Both the position numbers and the translations under genes were made by a program. This document shows, piece after piece, positions 9,798 through 17,088 of a stretch of 64,000 nucleotides of DNA. Every line of letters begins with the position of its first letter. The first letter of the stretch is position 1. Where the stretch lies: assembly GCF_026262505.1 (NCBI RefSeq), contig NC_067208.1:3977962-4041961 (forward strand). Reading direction: 5' to 3'. A model generated the notes under the pieces. That model saw only the letters and a list, made by a program, of their open reading frames with translations. It was not told where the DNA came from and searched no databases. The DNA comes from Trichomonas vaginalis G3. Taxonomy: Eukaryota > Parabasalia > Trichomonadida > Trichomonadidae.

Positions 9798-11037
9798 ATG
9801 AAACACATGCAAGATTGCAAGTTCTTTTCATACAATGCTCTCGCTACTGCCATCAAGAATGAGTTCAATAATGCTTCAAATGTTAATGTTATCTTTAACA
9901 AGAAGTTTGTGAAAGAATCTAAGTTTGGTCAGTATGTCAGACCATTAGCTATCGTCATTGACCGCAAACGTTATACTTCACAAGAGTTAGCAGTAGTTTT
10001 GAAACAAAAGAGTTTCTTCGTGAATGTCAAAGATACTCATTATACTGTCATAAAGAACTCTAACATTGACTTCTTCAGTATTGCTTTAAATCTTTCCGAA
10101 CAGAAAGAATATAAGAAGGGTGAAACAAATGTGAAATATTATCCTTCATCTCTGAAGACAATAACGAACAAAGATGTTATACAGAAATTCTTACCAAAGG
10201 TTGAAGTGTTGTAAACAGAAATTCATCAAAAGTGACACCTCAGAAAAGCTAAAATATTGAATTTTTGGAACTTTTGATAGAGCACGTTTTTAAATATTAA
10301 TTAAAGTAAATGTATATTTTGTAAAGATTCTTTTTAATAAAAAAATAAAATTTTGAAGAAGAACACAAAATCTTCTGAAAAATAATATCACATAAACTCA
10401 TATTATTTTCTAATATATAACTATTTTATATAAAAATCAAATTCAATGATCTTAAAAGCGAAGGATAAACCTCAAAATTTACGAATATAATGAGTGGGAA
10501 TATAATGCTTATCTATCATAAAACCATATGAAATATCAATTTTTGCTTTACGCCTATTCCCACTCAGTCCATTTGAATATGAAAAATAAAATTGACTTTG
10601 ATTAAATGTGTTTATTTAATCAAAAATTAATATTTCATATGGTTTTATGATAGATAAGCATTATATTCCCACTCATTATATTCGTAAATTTTGAGGTTTA
10701 TCCTTCGCTTTTAAGATCATTGAATTTGATTTTTATATAAAATAGTTATATATTAGAAAATAATATGAGTTTATGTGATATTATTTTTCAGAAGATTTCA
10801 TTCTATATGCCTATGAAAAGTACTCTCAAAACTAACTTTTTCCTAATTATAATTAAATCTAGAATATTGTATTATGCTTAGTATTATTTCATTTTTCTCA
10901 TTCAATTTAGAATTTACAAATGTCAAAAAATTGAGAGCTGTCACTTTTGATGAATTTCTGTTTATTACAGAAGAAGCTTCTATTGACATTGACGAAGAAA
11001 GTGAAATGGTTGAAGAAATTGACCCTGACGTCATTTA
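9798..11037 (+). pseudogene. Conserved Polinton ORF (twin of 23,768-24,241) split by a MITE
   Basis: Begins MKHMQDCKFFSYNALATAIK and ends in an acidic tail (EESEMVEEIDPDVI). It is the twin of the intact 157-aa gene at 23,768-24,241 and is interrupted by a 763-bp fold-back element (10,207-10,969) with a 4-bp target duplication. It is divergent from the polymerase gene, about 80 bases apart, in both copies. Function unrecognised. The conserved placement beside the polymerase could mean a replication accessory or terminal-protein role, but that is only inference. Confidence 0.7.
10207..10969. mobile_element. 763-bp fold-back MITE with 4-bp target duplication
   Basis: Flanked by GAAG at 10,203-10,206 and 10,970-10,973; the uninterrupted twin gene has a single GAAG. 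Ends: TGTTGTAAACAG… and, reversed, TGTAATAAACAG…, followed by a perfect inverted match (AAATTCATCAAAAGTGAC). Inside, 10,375-10,548 and 10,620-10,797 form a long near-perfect palindrome with about 70 bases between the arms. No transposase. A 17-bp motif, TTTTGATAGAGCACGTT (10,268-10,284), recurs in the element at 33,727-34,712. Superfamily uncertain. Confidence 0.85.
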
Positions 11038-11056
11038 AGCAAAAATATATTTTTGG

Positions 11057-11212
11057 TTAGTCTTCATATGGATATTTTACAACAATTCCCCAATGTATAA
11101 ACTTTTCATACGCTTTTTCATAAGCTTTATATGTCTTCAGAAATTTTGCATAATCTTTTACATGTTGTTCGTTCTCTTCTTCTGTCATGAGTTCCGAATA
11201 TTCTAAATTCAT
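11057..11212 (-). CDS. 51-aa Polinton ORF (short form)
   Basis: Starts MNLEYSELMTEEENEQHVKD and ends WGIVVKYPYED. It is the twin of the 71-aa ORF at 23,534-23,749, which differs mainly by an internal tandem duplication of the YAKFLK…YKA segment. Too short for a family assignment. It lies between the KilA-N gene and the conserved MKHMQ gene in both copies, and the minus-strand start follows an AT-rich leader. Looks whole. Confidence 0.55.
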   Translation of the reverse strand: MNLEYSELMTEEENEQHVKDYAKFLKTYKAYEKAYEKFIHWGIVVKYPYED

Positions 11213-11266
11213 GTTCTTTCATATGAGATAAAATTTTATAAAAAAATAAAATTAGCTTAGATTTTT

Positions 11267-11740
11267 TTATTCTTCCTCTTTGAAGTTATCGAAATATTCT
11301 GTTATTTTTTCCTTCAGTAATGTTAAGTCTTCTTTGAATGTAAGTATTGTGCAACCTTTGATGTCATAGTGTGTTTGAGGAAGAGTATTTTTGACAATTT
11401 CCTTTATTTGCTCATTCGGTGTCATTGAAATCGTTAAGTTTTCACGATAGAACCAGTTTCTATCAGATTTATATATCTTAGCTAAGTCATAAAAGCTCTT
11501 GTTGTTTCTTCTCACTAAATGCAACATAACCATATCTTTATCTTCTTCATTTTCCATCTCTTCAGTATATATCATATACTTATAACTCTTTTCCTTTCCT
11601 TTTGGTACCGAACGCGGTATTCTTTTCTGTATGCTTTTGTCTTTGGATTCAATGACTTCATCTTTTGCTTGAAGTTTCATTTCCATATCTTCACGTTCTG
11701 CTTTATATAGTTCATCTAACATCATGAAAATATAACAAGA
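11267..11740 (-). pseudogene. KilA-N protein, C-terminal part (twin of 22,650-23,477)
   Basis: Minus-strand sequence matching the C-terminal half of the 275-aa KilA-N protein of piece B, including the Lys/Glu-rich coiled segment and the end LLKEKITEYFDNFKEEE. The match stops at about 11,740, which marks the end of piece A. A partial copy. Confidence 0.8.
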
Positions 11741-11845
11741 GTTAGTATCCCTATCTTGGGTACGGCGGCACTGCGTTCCACCTTACCCAAGATAACGGTT
11801 TGACACTTTACAAAACCACTGACGTATATTTTACAACACAAACGA
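11741..11845. other. Junction between Polinton pieces A and B, with a hairpin
   Basis: Just after piece A ends, TATCTTGGGTA (11,752-11,762) and TACCCAAGATA (11,784-11,794) form an 11-bp stem around a 21-nt GC-rich loop. Then comes AACGGTTTGACAC (near 11,795), a motif also found in the spacer near the KilA-N genes. No ORF. Confidence 0.7.
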
Positions 11846-11966
11846 CAACACTAACTTAACCTTAAATATTTACAAAGCCGCCAACCACTTCACCTCACTA
11901 ACATTTTCGCTAACGACTTCACTAATGAAAAAATAAAAGTTCTCACTAACGTTCCCACTAATGTTC

Positions 11967-12293
11967 TCATTTACAAAAGTATTGCAGCGCTTCCCATTGC
12001 TGTGCTTCACACAATAGTTCATATTCTTCAGTATCGCTGCTGTCACTCCAATCGTCAGAGTCAAAATCACTGTCAAAATAAATGTATGTAAGTTTTGACA
12101 AAGCTAATGAAACACGCTTACCGTTTGTATCTATTGCTTTTATATCTCTCCCATTATGTTTGTTGTCGTAAACGCTCAAACTAACTTTACCCTTTCTCCC
12201 TCGTATCTGATAGAATGTATTTTCACGAGGAACGAAGAACAAATTCTTGAACTCATGACCGTTGTAGTTTGTTATCTCAATAGTTTTCGTCAT
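11967..12293 (-). CDS. 108-aa Polinton ORF, acidic tail, unknown
   Basis: Starts MTKTIEITNYNGHEFKNLFF with its ATG immediately beside the shared spacer (12,289 onward). The first 70 residues are beta-like and basic. Residues 75-95 are a run of Asp and Ser (DSDFDSDDWSDSSDTEEYE). No family recognised. It occupies the position that the 144-aa gene holds in piece A, so it looks like an interchangeable end gene. Downstream, 11,870-11,966 holds several spaced ACTAAY repeats. Looks whole. Confidence 0.55.
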   Translation of the reverse strand: MTKTIEITNYNGHEFKNLFFVPRENTFYQIRGRKGKVSLSVYDNKHNGRDIKAIDTNGKRVSLALSKLTYIYFDSDFDSDDWSDSSDTEEYELLCEAQQWEALQYFCK

Positions 12294-12488
12294 TTATATA
12301 AAAATAAACTTAAAAATAAACTTAAAAATAAATGATATCACCACCCTCACGCGTATGAAAACATAGCACAAAAATAAATTTAGGTGAAGTGGTGAAATCT
12401 CACCTCTTTTTTCACATGTTTTTTCACCCTAGCCGCAAAGCGGCTCTGACCCTTTGGGTCTGTTGAATTCATTGCTTTATAACTCTCT
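12289..12488. repeat. Spacer shared with piece A (partner 1153-1310)
   Basis: Near-identical to the A spacer but with two visible differences: one extra copy of a short ACTTAAAAATAA unit and the 32-bp double hairpin at 12,429-12,460. It lies upstream of the minus-strand 108-aa gene and downstream of the minus-strand 175-aa gene, so it probably carries both a promoter and a 3' end. Confidence 0.85.
12429..12460. repeat. Double hairpin DH4, apparent clean insertion
   Basis: AGCCGC-AAA-GCGGCT (12,431-12,445), spacer CT, GACCC-TTT-GGGTC (12,448-12,460). In the homologous A spacer the flanks TTTTTCACC and TGTTGAATTC are joined directly at 1284/1285, so 32 bp have been gained or precisely lost. 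It sits 8 bases past the stop of the minus-strand 175-aa gene. Confidence 0.88.
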
Positions 12489-12996
12489 TCCTTGGTTTCT
12501 TTTTAGTTGCTTTCTTCACGTCTGTCTCCAACTTGACTGTCTTTCTTCTTCGGCCGTAATGATACCAGTTACTTCCACCAGTCAATGGGTCAAATGGTCT
12601 TTCGTAAGGGTTTCCATACATTCCATAGGGACCATACGGAAGAACTACTGGTGGAGAAGAAACATTTTCTTTAGTTCCATCGAATCTATTTAAATGCATT
12701 GTTTCACCTTTCATCTGGTCATTAAAGTCTTTTGCGTGTTTTGCAAACTCATCGTCCTTTCCTAAAGCATTTTCTGACTCAGTCGCAACCAAATTGGATG
12801 CTTTATTTATGAGCCCCATTTTATGTAATCTTAACTTCTTTGCAACCCAGCCTCCAATCTTTCCTTTATTTGCATCTAATGTCTTTGAAACCCTTCCTCC
12901 ACTCATTTTATTTACTGCGTCATAAGCTCCAAGTGCTTTTGCTCCAAATGCTAATGCTTTTGTTCCCATTGCGCCTAAAGCTGCCCAAGCTACCAT
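12469..12996 (-). CDS. 175-aa basic, Gly/Ala-rich virion-like protein
   Basis: Starts MVAWAALGAMGTKALAFGAK: the first 35 residues are a Gly/Ala-rich amphipathic stretch. The middle holds Pro/Gly/Tyr turns (PYGPYGMYGNPYERPF), and the C-terminus is very basic (RRRKTVKLETDVKKATKKK). This layout, an amphipathic N-terminus and a basic tail, resembles small adenovirus-like core or cement proteins, and shorter proteins of similar texture occur in element C (56,722; 60,527). A minor virion role is inference. Looks whole. Confidence 0.5.
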   Translation of the reverse strand: MVAWAALGAMGTKALAFGAKALGAYDAVNKMSGGRVSKTLDANKGKIGGWVAKKLRLHKMGLINKASNLVATESENALGKDDEFAKHAKDFNDQMKGETMHLNRFDGTKENVSSPPVVLPYGPYGMYGNPYERPFDPLTGGSNWYHYGRRRKTVKLETDVKKATKKKPRKRVIKQ

Positions 12997-13221
12997 TTAC
13001 CCCATATTAAAATCATCTCTCTTCAATATTATCTCATAAAAGTTCTCGTTACTGGAGAAAGTCAATGAAACATAAGCGTTCTCACGGGCTTCGCCCTCAC
13101 CGCTTTGCGGTCTATCTAACTTATTTCTTATATCATCTATACGCTTCAAAATGTCTGAACAATTGCTAACATCTTCTACAACAGTTATTTCATCATGAAT
13201 GACCTTCAAGAACAAGCTCAT
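12997..13221 (-). CDS. 74-aa Polinton ORF with in-frame double hairpin
   Basis: Starts MSLFLKVIHDEITVVEDVSN and ends FYEIILKRDDFNMG one base before the next gene's ATG, so it is tightly packed with the 175-aa gene on the minus strand. Residues 37-50 come from a double hairpin (13,086-13,111) and read RPQSGEGEAR. Function unknown. Looks whole. Confidence 0.5.
   Translation of the reverse strand: MSLFLKVIHDEITVVEDVSNCSDILKRIDDIRNKLDRPQSGEGEARENAYVSLTFSSNENFYEIILKRDDFNMG
13086..13111. repeat. In-frame double hairpin DH5
   Basis: GGGC-TTC-GCCC (13,086-13,096), spacer TC, ACCGC-TTT-GCGGT (13,099-13,111). On the coding strand it gives PQSGEGEA, close to the peptides from DH1 and DH3. Confidence 0.85.
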
Positions 13222-13238
13222 TTAATATGCTATTAAAA

Positions 13239-14102
13239 TCATCTCAATAATGAGTCCATCCTTTCCGTCTTTGGTAGCACAACATCTTTCATTGAAGAAG
13301 GTTCGACAAGTCTTATGTTAAACTTACTGACAAAGTTTGTTATACTATAATGCTTCGGCGGCGAATACATGTAGTTTGAAAGACATAATATAGATTCTTC
13401 AGCAAATTCACTTATACTGGATTTTATAACAATGTTCTCACGAGACCAAATACCACCAATTGACAATCTTGTAAGCAATCCTGCTGAACCTTCTACTGTA
13501 AACGTCGATGGTAACATTCCACGAAGGTCATCTATTGACATCGTTGAGTCACTGTATTTAAATATTTTCTTAAAGCAATCGTCATTATCTAACCATGCAA
13601 TAGCTTTGAAGTTTTCATTCGAATATACATCTGCTTCATTAAATGTAAAACCTGACTTCTTTGCAGAGACGACTTTAAAATCTATTGAGTTTGTTTCAAA
13701 ATTATATGCTATGGTAACTTCTGAAGGTAATGGATGTCCTTCCGCAGTAGGTTGTTCTCTCACTACCGTTTGAAGCTTTGTGTTAAAAACTTTCATGTCA
13801 TCTCCTGTGTCTAGGTTCACATACACAGCAACAGGAAAACTATCTTGCTTCTTTGTTTCATCATTATACCTCAAAACATTAAAGTTCTTCAATAATATTG
13901 TTCTTCCTGCTGGAATACTTCTAACTTGTCTTATTTCAATAGCTTTCTCACCTCCTACATACTCTACCCAGTGTCTTGGATATTCATAAGTATACTGACT
14001 TTCTTGAATTTTGGTTGGTTTCATCATAACATGTTCATAGTATATCTTTATACTCTTGTCAGTTAGACTCGGTGCTATGTTCTGAATATTTCTGACTTGC
14101 AT
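13239..14102 (-). CDS. 287-aa structural-protein candidate, paralogue of 4445-5302
   Basis: I place the start at MQVRNIQNIAPSL (14,100-14,102); the frame extends 29 residues further, but only by overlapping the divergent ATPase gene. It shares with 4445-5302 the YEYPRHW…EIRQVRSIP segment near residues 36-60, IWSRENIVIKSSIS near 220 and PPKHYSITNF near 250. Beta-rich, no membrane segment. It is divergent from the ATPase gene with a gap of 16 bases, so both promoters must lie there or inside genes. A penton or minor capsid role is inference. Looks whole. Confidence 0.6.
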   Translation of the reverse strand: MQVRNIQNIAPSLTDKSIKIYYEHVMMKPTKIQESQYTYEYPRHWVEYVGGEKAIEIRQVRSIPAGRTILLKNFNVLRYNDETKKQDSFPVAVYVNLDTGDDMKVFNTKLQTVVREQPTAEGHPLPSEVTIAYNFETNSIDFKVVSAKKSGFTFNEADVYSNENFKAIAWLDNDDCFKKIFKYSDSTMSIDDLRGMLPSTFTVEGSAGLLTRLSIGGIWSRENIVIKSSISEFAEESILCLSNYMYSPPKHYSITNFVSKFNIRLVEPSSMKDVVLPKTERMDSLLR

Positions 14103-14118
14103 TTTTAATGGAGATAAA

Positions 14119-15006
14119 ATGAAGCATTTAATACATGACGTAGATGAAGACATGAATGAAAGCAGTGAAAAGCTCAACAGTTCTCTCATTCTTCCTTTCA
14201 GTAAGGACTATGAGTTCTGTTCAAATGGTGTTTATTTCTATTGTGGAAAGATGGGTTCAGGTAAGACATTTAACCTCATTCGTCATATACTCATAACAGA
14301 ACGTTTAGGAAACGACTCTTACTATGACCAAATCATTATATCAGCAACTTCAGACTCTATGGATTCAACAGCGAAAACATTTATGTCAAAAGTTCAAGCC
14401 TCTGTCGTTAAAGTTCCAGACAGTGAACTCATTGAATTTCTTCAACGTTACATTCGACGTAAGAGAAAATATTATGCCATCGTTGAATTTATACAGTCAG
14501 GAATGCAAAAGACTTCTGAGGAGATGGAAAGAATTATTGACAAACACCACTTACGTCAATACTCAGGAGTTTACGATATGAAACGACTTACAAACTACAT
14601 TCTGTCAAAACTTTCAAAATACCCCTTCAAAAAATATCCTTCAAACACTTTATTAGTTTGTGACGACTTCGCCGGAAAAGGTTTAGTGTCAAAGCCTGAC
14701 TCACCATTAGCTAACATCATTACTAAAGTCAGACATTACCATTTAACTGTAGCAATACTTATGCAAACATGGAGGTTTTTAGCTTTAAACATAAAGCGTC
14801 TCATAACTGACTTCGTTATCTTTCAAGGTTTCTCACGTTATGATATTGAACTCATTTGGAAACAGTCAGGTATAACATTACCTTTTGAAGAAATTTGGGA
14901 AGCATATAAGTCTCTCATCTCTCCTCGTTCATACCTTGAGATTCATATCATGACTAATACCATTAAAGTCAAAAATATTCCATGGGAACGACCAACATTG
15001 TTTTAA
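14119..15006 (+). CDS. Polinton DNA-packaging ATPase (FtsK/HerA-like, A32 type)
   Basis: 295 aa. Walker A is GKMGSGKT near residues 43-50 (preceded by VYFYC), and Walker B is LLVCDDFAG near 180-186. A later polar motif region holds VAILMQTWRF near 210. Length and motif order match the packaging ATPases of Polintons, virophages and related viruses, which drive DNA into the capsid. It is divergent from the 287-aa gene and its 3' end overlaps by 4 bases the end of the minus-strand gene at 15,003. Looks whole. Confidence 0.85.
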   Translation: MKHLIHDVDEDMNESSEKLNSSLILPFSKDYEFCSNGVYFYCGKMGSGKTFNLIRHILITERLGNDSYYDQIIISATSDSMDSTAKTFMSKVQASVVKVPDSELIEFLQRYIRRKRKYYAIVEFIQSGMQKTSEEMERIIDKHHLRQYSGVYDMKRLTNYILSKLSKYPFKKYPSNTLLVCDDFAGKGLVSKPDSPLANIITKVRHYHLTVAILMQTWRFLALNIKRLITDFVIFQGFSRYDIELIWKQSGITLPFEEIWEAYKSLISPRSYLEIHIMTNTIKVKNIPWERPTLF

Positions 15007-15404
15007 AGTTTAACCTTCAATTGACTGATGGTAAACAAATTCCATGCATCTCTGTCGCCATTTCTGTTAATATTTTTGCTGTCATTCATATCATCCACTT
15101 CCCCATCCGTTAGCTTTTGAGGATATGCGTTAGAATAGCTGTTCTTAAATGAAGGCTTTTCACCTTTGAGAGCATAAACTCTATAACTTTCTGCATACTT
15201 TATGTTTGAACCTCCTGAGCCATCATTGACATAAATTTTTATAGGCTTCCACCCTTTGTTCATATTCCTGCTTCTTCCCTTTGCTCTTTTGTTCAGTAGT
15301 TCTACATCTTTATACACAGCACCTGTCTCAGTGAATTCAACAATATTTTCATTCGTTAGCTTTACATTCAAACCCTTGTCGAGTATATTGTTCATTTCAT
15401 ACAT
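15003..15404 (-). CDS. 133-aa Polinton ORF, unknown
   Basis: The likely start is the ATG at 15,402-15,404 (MYEMNNILDKGLNVKL); longer in-frame starts would overlap the divergent gene at 15,430. The product is basic, with RAKGRSRNMNKGWKPIKIYV near residues 40-60 and several Asn/Asp turns. No family recognised. The 25 bases between the two divergent ATGs must hold both promoters. Looks whole. Confidence 0.5.
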   Translation of the reverse strand: MYEMNNILDKGLNVKLTNENIVEFTETGAVYKDVELLNKRAKGRSRNMNKGWKPIKIYVNDGSGGSNIKYAESYRVYALKGEKPSFKNSYSNAYPQKLTDGEVDDMNDSKNINRNGDRDAWNLFTISQLKVKL

Positions 15405-15429
15405 ATAAAAGGTTTTTATTCTATATGAA

Positions 15430-16044
15430 ATGAGAAGCAAATCCATCTTAGCTGGTGCCGTTAATGTTCCAATTGAACCAACATCAAATGTTGACTCACG
15501 AACGACAAACAATATTGTCATAAAGAACTATAGTTCGGTGTGTTTGAAAGAAAAAGAACCAGATCTTAAGTCGGTGAATTTAAACACAGCTTCAAACACT
15601 AACGCTACATCAGATGTTAAGTTAGAGTATCCACCACTGGACCAAGTTCTTTCAAGAGAAGCCAACGACAACCCTTACACAAATGTTCAAACAAATCCTT
15701 CAGATAACGTAGACCATTACCTTCTTCAGTTATACCAAACAATTTTACTCAAAGACGATAAGAAGCTTTTGACAAATCTTATAAGTAAGAACCAAATAAT
15801 TCTAACAAAGGAGGACCTTGAAAATGTTATCTCACGAATAACAGGGAAACAATGTGTCATTGACTATCTCGACCCTGAAATCGAATGCTGTGGTCAAACT
15901 CCACTATTCATGAAAATAGGTAACATCCGCATCATTGAAACACCAGGAACTACAGGAGTTGAGTTTAAGTATAAATATTCGAACGAGTATACAAAACTAT
16001 CTACTGACTATAAGCTTTGTTTGAAATATGTTTTAGTAAATTAA
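15430..16044 (+). CDS. 204-aa Polinton ORF, unknown, with ATGAAATGA start
   Basis: Starts MRSKSILAGAVNVPIEPTSN. The ATG is inside ATGAAATGA (15,425-15,433), so a Met-Lys-stop mini-ORF overlaps the start. The N-terminal half is Ser/Asn-rich; the C-terminal half has a compact fold-like stretch with two adjacent Cys (YLDPEIECCGQTPLFMKIGN). No protease triad is visible, so I do not call it the Polinton maturation protease. A double hairpin follows 12 nt after the stop. Looks whole. Confidence 0.5.
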   Translation: MRSKSILAGAVNVPIEPTSNVDSRTTNNIVIKNYSSVCLKEKEPDLKSVNLNTASNTNATSDVKLEYPPLDQVLSREANDNPYTNVQTNPSDNVDHYLLQLYQTILLKDDKKLLTNLISKNQIILTKEDLENVISRITGKQCVIDYLDPEIECCGQTPLFMKIGNIRIIETPGTTGVEFKYKYSNEYTKLSTDYKLCLKYVLVN

Positions 16045-16055
16045 AGCAGTCAGGA

Positions 16056-16088
16056 GGGCTCTTTGAGCCCATCTTGGCGCTTTGCGCC
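16056..16088. repeat. Double hairpin DH6, just after a stop codon
   Basis: GGGCTC-TTT-GAGCCC (16,056-16,070), 5-nt spacer, GGCGC-TTT-GCGCC (16,076-16,088). It starts 12 nt after the TAA of the 204-aa gene and lies between that gene and the convergent 80-aa gene. Confidence 0.85.
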
Positions 16089-16103
16089 GTCAGTCAAAAA
16101 ATT

Positions 16104-16346
16104 TCAAGTTAGCAATTTGTAATATCTATCCAAAACTTCTTCAACAGTATCGAACTCATCTTCATAATGCAAACCTAATCTTATTGACTTGGTGCAGTTT
16201 TCACTAACACAATATTTTTCTGTTCTCTTGACTGACCTAACTAACTCATTTGTTTCATCAAACAGCAACAACCAAAGTTCATGACCTAATACATAACATT
16301 CATACTTTATATTTTTAGCTCTGAGTTCTCTTGTAAGCTCTTGCAT
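16104..16346 (-). CDS. 80-aa Polinton ORF, unknown
   Basis: Starts MQELTRELRAKNIKYECYVL and ends VEEVLDRYYKLLT. Mixed alpha/beta character with three Cys. It overlaps the 3' end of the 254-aa gene by 40 bases on the same strand, as expected in a compact viral-type genome. No family recognised. Looks whole. Confidence 0.45.
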   Translation of the reverse strand: MQELTRELRAKNIKYECYVLGHELWLLLFDETNELVRSVKRTEKYCVSENCTKSIRLGLHYEDEFDTVEEVLDRYYKLLT

Positions 16347-17071
16347 TTAATATTTTCTAAAAAGTCAACTTCAACAGTCATTCGCACTGGTGCCTTCAGT
16401 TCTACAGGCTCTCCTTGAAAGTCAACAAGTCTGAATTGCATGTCTTTCAAATTATGAGGACTAATGCGAACCCATTTACCTAAATGAGTTGCTATGACAG
16501 GAACGTTTGGAATGAACATTGAATTGACTGCATAACAGAAAGACTTATATTCTACTGAACCTTTACTATTAACTCCTGAAATACCTGTGACATTAGCTAT
16601 TTTTGACTCAATGTACAAACAATTACCATAACATACGTATGGAACAGATTTCATCTCAATCGTTTTGTCAACACTTTTCAAAGGAAATGTCATATGGTAT
16701 GCACCCAAAAGAAGTTGTACTCTATGACTCATTCTTGGTATCTTAAACTCTTTCTCGCTGCTGAACTTCAATGTTCCCTCAGAAGAGAGTTCGACATCTA
16801 TGTTGTCAATAGTTTCTTCATTTATGAGAGTATCTATGACTCCAGCAATTTTATCTATTCTATACCCAGCTCTATTAGGAAATGTTATAACACTTCTTTT
16901 GTCATCTATTTCAATCTCTATGAAATCTGTTTCATCTGTTATGACAAAAGTTGCGATAGTATTGAAGTCAACAACTCTGAAAGCAAGCGCTTCATTCTGA
17001 AGACCTAAGTTTGTTTGTAGCTTTACTGTCCCGTATTCGTTTGGGTCTGTACTTTGCAAATAGAACAACAT
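16307..17071 (-). CDS. 254-aa beta-rich structural-protein candidate
   Basis: Starts MLFYLQSTDPNEYGTVKLQT. The C-terminal third reads HLGKWVRISPHNLKDMQFRL, then VDFQGEPVELKAPVRMTVEV, a pattern I associate with capsid-decorating or penton-like proteins of Polinton-type elements. The middle has SHRVQLLLGAYHM. No membrane segments. It is divergent from the fibre gene (17 bases between the ATGs), which suggests joint late expression. The exact role is unproven. Looks whole. Confidence 0.55.
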   Translation of the reverse strand: MLFYLQSTDPNEYGTVKLQTNLGLQNEALAFRVVDFNTIATFVITDETDFIEIEIDDKRSVITFPNRAGYRIDKIAGVIDTLINEETIDNIDVELSSEGTLKFSSEKEFKIPRMSHRVQLLLGAYHMTFPLKSVDKTIEMKSVPYVCYGNCLYIESKIANVTGISGVNSKGSVEYKSFCYAVNSMFIPNVPVIATHLGKWVRISPHNLKDMQFRLVDFQGEPVELKAPVRMTVEVDFLENIKCKSLQENSELKI

Positions 17072-17088
17072 TTTATTCTCATTAAAAT

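Larger units (their letters stand above)
480..11740 (-). mobile_element. Polinton/Maverick piece A (partial, broken)
   Basis: Partial Polinton with the polymerase on the minus strand. Parts in order: 144-aa ORF, 78-aa ORF, Pro-rich region, capsid-like region, 142-aa ORF, 86-aa ORF, 285-aa structural protein, DNA polymerase B, an unrecognised conserved ORF, a 51-aa ORF and part of a KilA-N gene. It stops abruptly at about 11,740, where it meets unrelated sequence. The polymerase-to-KilA-N block is the inverted near-identical twin of 23,000-27,766. It looks broken, with about half a dozen or more breaks plus two insertions of other DNA. High identity to piece B implies a young age. Confidence 0.85.

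Noticed and set aside
15430-16044. Adenain-type maturation protease of Polintons
   Set aside because: No His-Asp/Glu-Cys arrangement is visible in this or any other ORF of pieces A and B, so I do not annotate a protease.
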